Shown here: piece after piece, positions 59,510 through 64,000 of the stretch
How positions within the stretch are numbered: the stretch's first letter is position 1
Layout of the letters: each line of letters opens with the position of its first letter
Assembly: GCA_900546495.1 (NCBI GenBank)
Contig: URDN01000007.1
Location: 17,951-81,950 of the forward strand
Length of the DNA stretch: 64,000 bases
DNA from: an uncultured Lachnospiraceae bacterium
GTDB lineage: Bacteria > Bacillota > Clostridia > Lachnospirales > Lachnospiraceae
Direction: 5' to 3'
Translations under genes and position numbers: made by a program
The notes under the pieces: model-generated
Told to the model about the DNA's origin: nothing
Databases searched by the model: none
Seen by the model: only the letters and a program-made list of their open reading frames with translations

Positions 59510-61654
59510 ATGCATATTTCATTCGCAGGAAAAAAAGTCCGCCTGCTGGCACTGGCGGTCTGTATTTTTATGATTATTTTTGTATCGGCTAACTGGAGGC
59601 TTTACTTAGATCCGACTCTGGATCTGCAGGGCGGAACCATTTTATTTGTTCTGTCACTTCTGGCCGGGCCGACTGCCGGTTTTCTGATCATTTTTAAACC
59701 GTCGGTAGATCAGAAATATCAAGCATTTGCCAATACGGCACTATTTTTTATCATGCCGATCCTGACCATTCAGATGGTGGAAACTTTTAATGAAAATTTC
59801 ATCTGGTGGTTTTCTGTTCCGACATTTTTAGCCAACTATATGGTTTACCTTGTTTTTTATCTGGTATTTTACCTGATCACAGGACGCTACCACATGGTGG
59901 GACTGATCGTAAATATTTCCCTTTACGTCTGGTCTCTGCTGAATTATTTTATTGAACTGTTTCGTGGTTCACCCTTCGTTCCGCTGGATGTTCTCACTTT
60001 TGGAACCGGTCTTGCGGTATCTGACGGTTATACTTACGAACTGAGCTGGCAGCTGATCTGCGGCTCCATTATGTTTTTCCTGATTTATCTGGTAAACAAA
60101 AAAAGTGTCAACATCAGGCCGACAAAATTAAAATTTAAACTGCTGGCAAAACTTGGCCCGGCGGCTTATATCGCTGCGCTTGTGATCTCCTTATTCTTCA
60201 CTGACCATGCAGCAAACCTTGGATATAAACCGGATTTCTGGGATCAGGCAAGAGGTTATCACCGTACGGGTTCTTTCTTCAACTTCTGTCTGAACACCAA
60301 ATATCTGATCATACGCAAACCGTCCGATTACAATTCAGATAACGTCAGCACCTATGTTGCCGATACCCTGAAAGATTCGGGTGTTGATCCGGACAGTAAT
60401 ACAAGTACTGATCTGCTGACTGGTCAGAACGATTACACACCATCCACTGACGGCACGATGCCAAATATCATCTGCATCATGAACGAATCTCTGGCGGATC
60501 TTGGTGCCCTTGGCAATCTGGAGACAAATGAAGATTATATGCCATATATTCACAGTCTGACAGAAAACACCATCAAAGGTTATCTGTCTATGCCGGTGTT
60601 CGGTGCCGGAACAAGTAACAGCGAATTCGAATTCCTGTCCGGAGATTCCATCTCTTTCCTGCCGACAGGCTGTAACGTATATCAGTCCTACATTAAGGAT
60701 ACCGTTCCGTCTCTGGTATCCACCCTTGGCTCTCTTGGTTATTCCAAGACCGCATTCCATCCATATTATGGGGATGGTTGGAACCGCCGCAATGTATATC
60801 CGCTGCTTGGCTTTGACAACTATATCAGCATTGAAGATTTTGTCGATCAGGATATCTTGGATACCTACAAACAAAATAATGATGTCATGCAGTATGAAAC
60901 ATTGCTTCGTGAACGCTATCCGGATCGCAACATGCTGCTGCGACGTTTTGTCAGCGACAGTTATGATTATTCCATGGTGGAAAATATGTTTGAAAGCCGG
61001 GATACATCCAAGCCGTTCTTCCTGTTCAATGTCACTATGCAAAACCATGGTGGATACGCAATGTCCTACACAAACTTTGCACAGGAAATTTATGTAACAA
61101 ATATGTCAACAGTTTATCCGAAAGCCAACCGTTATCTGTCTCTGGTAAAACGCTCCGATGATGCCTTCCGCGAACTGACAGAGTACTTCAGTCAGGTAAC
61201 AGAACCGACTATCATCTGCATGTTTGGCGATCATCTGCCATCCATCGAAGATGAATTTTACGAGGAATTATTCGGCACCAGTCTGGATAACCTGACCATT
61301 GAGCAGCAACAACTTCGTTACAAGACGCCGTTTGTCATCTGGGCTAATTACGATATTCCGGAAGAGACTTTGAATCAGATCAGCGCAAATTACCTGTCCA
61401 CACTGGTATTGCAGACGGCAAAACTGCCGCTTACCCAGTATAATAAGTATCTTGCTTCCCTATATCAGAAACTGCCGATCATCAACACGGTAGGTTATGT
61501 AGATTCTGACAATAACTACTATACACATTCTGAGAGCAGCGAATATGATGATGCACTTTACCAGTATCACTGTCTGGTATATAATTCCCTGATCGACAGG
61601 GATAACCGTGATTCATCGGTATTTTTCCTGAATCAAAAAACTTCAACACAATAA
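59510..61654 (+). CDS. LTA synthase family sulfatase-type membrane protein
   Basis: 714 aa. About six N-terminal helices (first VRLLALAVCIFMIIFVSANW), then an extracellular alkaline-phosphatase-fold domain from about 305. Active-site features in order: IIMNESLADL with the metal glutamate, GAGTSNSEFEFLSG with the nucleophilic threonine, FHPYYGDGWNRRNVYP, and the metal pair in CMFGDHLPS. These enzymes transfer glycerophosphate from phosphatidylglycerol to make lipoteichoic acid or modify other glycans; which product applies here is unknown. GAGAGA precedes the ATG. Confidence 0.92.
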   Translation: MHISFAGKKVRLLALAVCIFMIIFVSANWRLYLDPTLDLQGGTILFVLSLLAGPTAGFLIIFKPSVDQKYQAFANTALFFIMPILTIQMVETFNENFIWWFSVPTFLANYMVYLVFYLVFYLITGRYHMVGLIVNISLYVWSLLNYFIELFRGSPFVPLDVLTFGTGLAVSDGYTYELSWQLICGSIMFFLIYLVNKKSVNIRPTKLKFKLLAKLGPAAYIAALVISLFFTDHAANLGYKPDFWDQARGYHRTGSFFNFCLNTKYLIIRKPSDYNSDNVSTYVADTLKDSGVDPDSNTSTDLLTGQNDYTPSTDGTMPNIICIMNESLADLGALGNLETNEDYMPYIHSLTENTIKGYLSMPVFGAGTSNSEFEFLSGDSISFLPTGCNVYQSYIKDTVPSLVSTLGSLGYSKTAFHPYYGDGWNRRNVYPLLGFDNYISIEDFVDQDILDTYKQNNDVMQYETLLRERYPDRNMLLRRFVSDSYDYSMVENMFESRDTSKPFFLFNVTMQNHGGYAMSYTNFAQEIYVTNMSTVYPKANRYLSLVKRSDDAFRELTEYFSQVTEPTIICMFGDHLPSIEDEFYEELFGTSLDNLTIEQQQLRYKTPFVIWANYDIPEETLNQISANYLSTLVLQTAKLPLTQYNKYLASLYQKLPIINTVGYVDSDNNYYTHSESSEYDDALYQYHCLVYNSLIDRDNRDSSVFFLNQKTSTQ

Positions 61655-61745
61655 CAAATCAAATCTTGCTGGTTCCGGTCAGAGTAAAGCGGACATTCGC
61701 AATCCGCTTTCGCTACTTGCTTATTCTGCGTTCAACCTTGCAACA

Positions 61746-61784
61746 AGCCTGAGACTTGTCCATCCAAAGACAAGTTTTCAGGCT
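61746..61784 (+). terminator. hairpin after the LTA synthase-type gene
   Basis: AGCCTGA-ACTTGTC pairs with GACAAGT-TTCAGGCT, with ATTTTT shortly after. A second stem AAAGCGGA/TCCGCTTT lies at 61686-61710. Confidence 0.65.
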
Positions 61785-61974
61785 CAATGTATTTTTACAG
61801 CAATATACAAATCACCTTTTTTCACCAATATTCTTTCCTGCATTGCGCATCCTTTTTGGTTATTTTGCATTATTTTGCAACATTTTTATGCCATATGTCG
61901 CATGTCATTTACATTTTTGCACATACCGAATGTGACTTTTGCAACATTTAGGTGCATTTGTCATTTTCATCGGC

Positions 61975-62082
61975 ATGATAGAAGCACTTCACCTGAACAT
62001 GACACAGAAGTTCTGGGATGTCTTTTTGATCATTATTGTCATTGTGATTGCAATCTGGATGATATTACGGAAACGAAAATAA
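61975..62082 (+). CDS. possible 35-aa single-pass membrane peptide
   Basis: ATG at 61975, stop TAA at 62080. Residues 1-13 are polar (MIEALHLNMTQKF), 14-30 form a clear helix (WDVFLIIIVIVIAIWMI), and the end LRKRK is positively charged, giving an N-out, C-in orientation. No good Shine-Dalgarno is visible, and the frame is open upstream without a start. Its stop codon is also the first base triplet of repeat family 2 (TAAGTCTTG), as for the phosphoesterase gene at 5451. It could be a small gene, or the tail of one that has decayed. Confidence 0.4.
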   Translation: MIEALHLNMTQKFWDVFLIIIVIVIAIWMILRKRK

Positions 62083-62192
62083 GTCTTGTTTTGGGTAGCT
62101 TAAAAATTTACTACGTCAAGTTTTAATAAGAACTCCTGGAATTTTGTCTCAGTCGCTAACAATCGCTCCTTGAGAAAAAAATTCAGGAGTTC
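62080..62192 (+). repeat. structured repeat family 2, copy 2
   Basis: Shares TAAGTCTTG, GGGTAGCTTAAAAATTTACT and the apical loop TCGCTAACAATCGCTC with copy 1. The stems differ yet still pair: GAACTCCTGGAATTTT with AAATTCAGGAGTTC, and CTCAG with TTGAG. The right outer arm present in copy 1 is missing. The 586 bp gap 61655-62240 has nothing else supportable besides the hairpins and the short ORF. Confidence 0.65.
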
Positions 62193-62240
62193 TGATTGTT
62201 AGTCAGAAAGACAAAATCAATTGGGGGTACATTCATAAAA

Positions 62241-63620
62241 CTATCGTTTTTTTGTCTCCTCCAAGTTCAGTTTTCGTAATGATTTTCTAAACTGCACCAA
62301 AAACAGTATTAACGTACAGCTTACCGCAATGACATCTGCCACCGGCTCTGCCATATATACCGCATTGGTCCTGTTTTCCATAAAATGTGGCAATATGTAG
62401 ATCAGCGGAATCAGCAATATAAACTTCCGCAAGATTGCCACAATAATGGAACACGGCGCATTTCCAATGGACACGAATGTCATCTGGCAGGCAATCTGGA
62501 TGCCAAACACAAATAATACGCGGCAATAAATTCGAAGTGCCTTTGCCGTAAAAGCGATCAGCTCTGTATCTGTGGTAAACAGTTTCGCAAACACATGTGG
62601 AAATGCCATAATGATCGCCCACAAAATAACTGAATAGATTACGCAGACGCTAAGCAGGATCTTATAACTCTGTTTAACGCGGTCTGAATTTTTTGCTCCA
62701 TAATTGTAACTGGTGATTGGCTGTGCTCCCTGTGCAATTCCCTGCAGCGGAAGCATGGCAAACTGCATGACACTGGTCAAAATCGTCATAGCGCCTACCG
62801 CAATATCCCCACCATATTTCAATAATGATGAATTAAAGCAGACAGAGATTACGCTCTCGCTTGCCTGCATTACAAACATGGATGCTCCCAGCGCCACACA
62901 GGGCGGAACCAGACGCAACCCCGAAAGAATGTTCGCTTTTTTAATCCGAAGCAATGTCTTTTTTCCGGATAAAAACGTCAGCACCCAGACGCAGGAAAGC
63001 CCCTGTGAAATAACCGTTGCAAGGGCAGCACCGCGCACACCCATATGCATGCCGAAGATAAAAATCGGATCCAGAATAATATTGGCAACGGCTCCGATCA
63101 GAACGGTCATCATCCCAGTGGTTGCCTTTCCCTGCGCCGTAATAAACGTATTCATACCAAGTGTGATCTGTACAAAAATCGTACCGATTGCGTAAATATT
63201 CATGTATGCGGTCGCATAAGTGATCGTATTTTCACTGGCACCAAACATCAATAACAGATCTTTATTCCAGATAAGCAAAATTACGGTCAAAATAATGGAA
63301 ACAATGATCTGAAGACTCAGACATCCGGTCAGAATTTTTTCCGCGGTATCGTGATCACCTTTTCCCATATAAATAGATGCCCGCGGGGAACCGCCGGAGC
63401 CAACCAATGCCGCAAATGCCGCAATGATCAAGATCAGTGGCATACAGACACCAACTCCGGTCAGTGCCATGCTGCCCTCCCCCGGAATATGCCCGATGTA
63501 CACACGGTCTATGATGTTATACAACATATTTACCAGCTGTGCGATAACCGTCGGAACCGCCAGTTTTAACAATAATTTTCCAATCGGTTCTGTTCCCAGA
63601 AACGTCTTATCCTGCTCCAT
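62241..63620 (-). CDS. MATE-family efflux transporter
   Basis: 459 aa from the ATG at 63620, preferred because homologues of the MepA type begin just before TEPIGKLLLKLAVPTVIAQL; an ATG ten codons earlier also exists. Twelve membrane helices in two similar halves. Typical MATE segments: NMLYNIIDRVYIGHIPGEG, GMNTFITAQGKATTGMM, and LPLQGIAQGAQPITSYNYGA. Exports cationic drugs or metabolites using an ion gradient; the substrate is unknown. Frames overlapping its start at 63566-63802 look spurious. Confidence 0.93.
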   Translation of the reverse strand: MEQDKTFLGTEPIGKLLLKLAVPTVIAQLVNMLYNIIDRVYIGHIPGEGSMALTGVGVCMPLILIIAAFAALVGSGGSPRASIYMGKGDHDTAEKILTGCLSLQIIVSIILTVILLIWNKDLLLMFGASENTITYATAYMNIYAIGTIFVQITLGMNTFITAQGKATTGMMTVLIGAVANIILDPIFIFGMHMGVRGAALATVISQGLSCVWVLTFLSGKKTLLRIKKANILSGLRLVPPCVALGASMFVMQASESVISVCFNSSLLKYGGDIAVGAMTILTSVMQFAMLPLQGIAQGAQPITSYNYGAKNSDRVKQSYKILLSVCVIYSVILWAIIMAFPHVFAKLFTTDTELIAFTAKALRIYCRVLFVFGIQIACQMTFVSIGNAPCSIIVAILRKFILLIPLIYILPHFMENRTNAVYMAEPVADVIAVSCTLILFLVQFRKSLRKLNLEETKKR

Positions 63621-64000
63621 ATTTTCAAATACCCTCTCTTCCCAATACATTTTTCAACAGATTTCCTACGATCATCCGGCGGCAGATTTCTTTTGCCCTT
63701 TTCAGCCTGCAGTAAAATCGTTGTCTCTAAAATTCTGTCACACATATTTTTATTTCCTATAAATCTGTATGATAGCGTATACCATTTCACCAAAAATAGC
63801 AAGCATCATCACATGTGGTATTAAATACTACTTATGCTCGTTTTTCACACTTTTTATATTGACTTACGTATTTTTGTGGTGTAATATTATTTTGATTTTC
63901 AAACATTTTAATGTTCAAATTATATAGCATTGAAAATCGCCCTCAAAAAATTGAACGCAGAATAAGCATTCCCCCGCTTCAAGTGCGTAGAGCACTAAGC
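63621..64000. other. 380 bp right-hand end without a gene
   Basis: Upstream region of the MATE gene. On the plus strand TTGACT (63859-63864), 17 nt, TAATAT (63882-63887) is a weak candidate promoter for a gene beyond the window. Nothing else recognised. Confidence 0.4.

Noticed and set aside
63566..63802. 78-aa frame overlapping the start of the MATE gene
   Set aside because: Overlaps conserved MATE coding sequence in another frame, has no recognised family and no convincing ribosome binding site.
14..64000. CRISPR array, tRNA or rRNA genes, prophage
   Set aside because: No regularly spaced repeats, no tRNA-like cloverleaf or T-loop sequence noticed, and no phage structural or integrase genes among the recognised frames.

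Overview
The window reads as a chromosomal segment of a spore-forming, low-to-mid GC Gram-positive anaerobe of the class Clostridia, most probably a Lachnospiraceae gut bacterium. The grounds are: Firmicutes-type gene order (gdpP-rplI-dnaB; rpsF-ssb-rpsR with a DUF951 gene; spoVG-pth-mfd), sporulation genes (cwlD, spoVG), a GlgC/GlgD pair, YesM/YesN-type sensing beside carbohydrate ABC genes, strong GGAGG ribosome binding sites and sigma-A promoters with 17-18 nt spacers. Genus cannot be fixed from the sequence alone. No rRNA, tRNA, CRISPR array, phage or transposase gene was seen.

Layout. 0-6.4 kb: a low-molecular-weight phosphatase homologue without its nucleophile and a Sua5 gene, divergent from galM and a translationally coupled pair (cytosolic BMP-domain protein with a ParB-like N-terminus, plus a metallophosphoesterase), then cwlD. 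6.5-14.4 kb: a GH18 cell-wall protein, mecA, a DUF1858 gene, moaA with an unusual cytosolic protein resembling two molybdopterin-oxidoreductase folds, and an RluA pseudouridine synthase. 14.6-16.8 kb: an OmpR/EnvZ-type two-component pair. 17.0-29.1 kb: a co-directional alpha-glucan cluster (glgP, YesN-type regulator, YesM-type kinase, membrane-anchored binding-protein homologue, binding lipoprotein, two permeases, malQ) with a divergent cupin-AraC regulator. 30.3-42.5 kb: metK, murA, aroK, a PrsA-like foldase, mfd, pth, spoVG, glgD, glgC. 43.0-48.1 kb: murC, a DnaD-domain protein, a DnaI-type loader and prs. 48.3-58.3 kb: an HPr paralogue without its histidine, gdhA, a DtxR-type regulator, dnaB-rplI-gdpP, a membrane glycerophosphodiesterase, rpsR-ssb-rpsF and DUF951. 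58.4-63.6 kb: a sirtuin, an LTA synthase-type protein and a MATE transporter.

How it works together. The 17-29 kb cluster can import malto-oligosaccharides and split them by transglycosylation (MalQ) and phosphorolysis (GlgP) to glucose-1-phosphate. GlgC/GlgD at 40-42.5 kb would store surplus as glycogen. The HPr paralogue keeps Ser46 but lacks His15, as Crh does, so it may take part in catabolite signalling without phosphotransfer.

Less ordinary content lies between genes. A 165-166 bp element with inverted ends and 8 bp target duplications (three long copies, one half copy, several fragments) has compensated stem changes and, in some copies, a 21-codon ORF. A second hairpin repeat has two copies with an invariant loop and different but complementary stems. 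Four hairpins in tandem separate spoVG and pth. The YesN-type regulator is interrupted exactly at a canonical A AAT TTT slippery heptamer where a -1 slip would restore full length.
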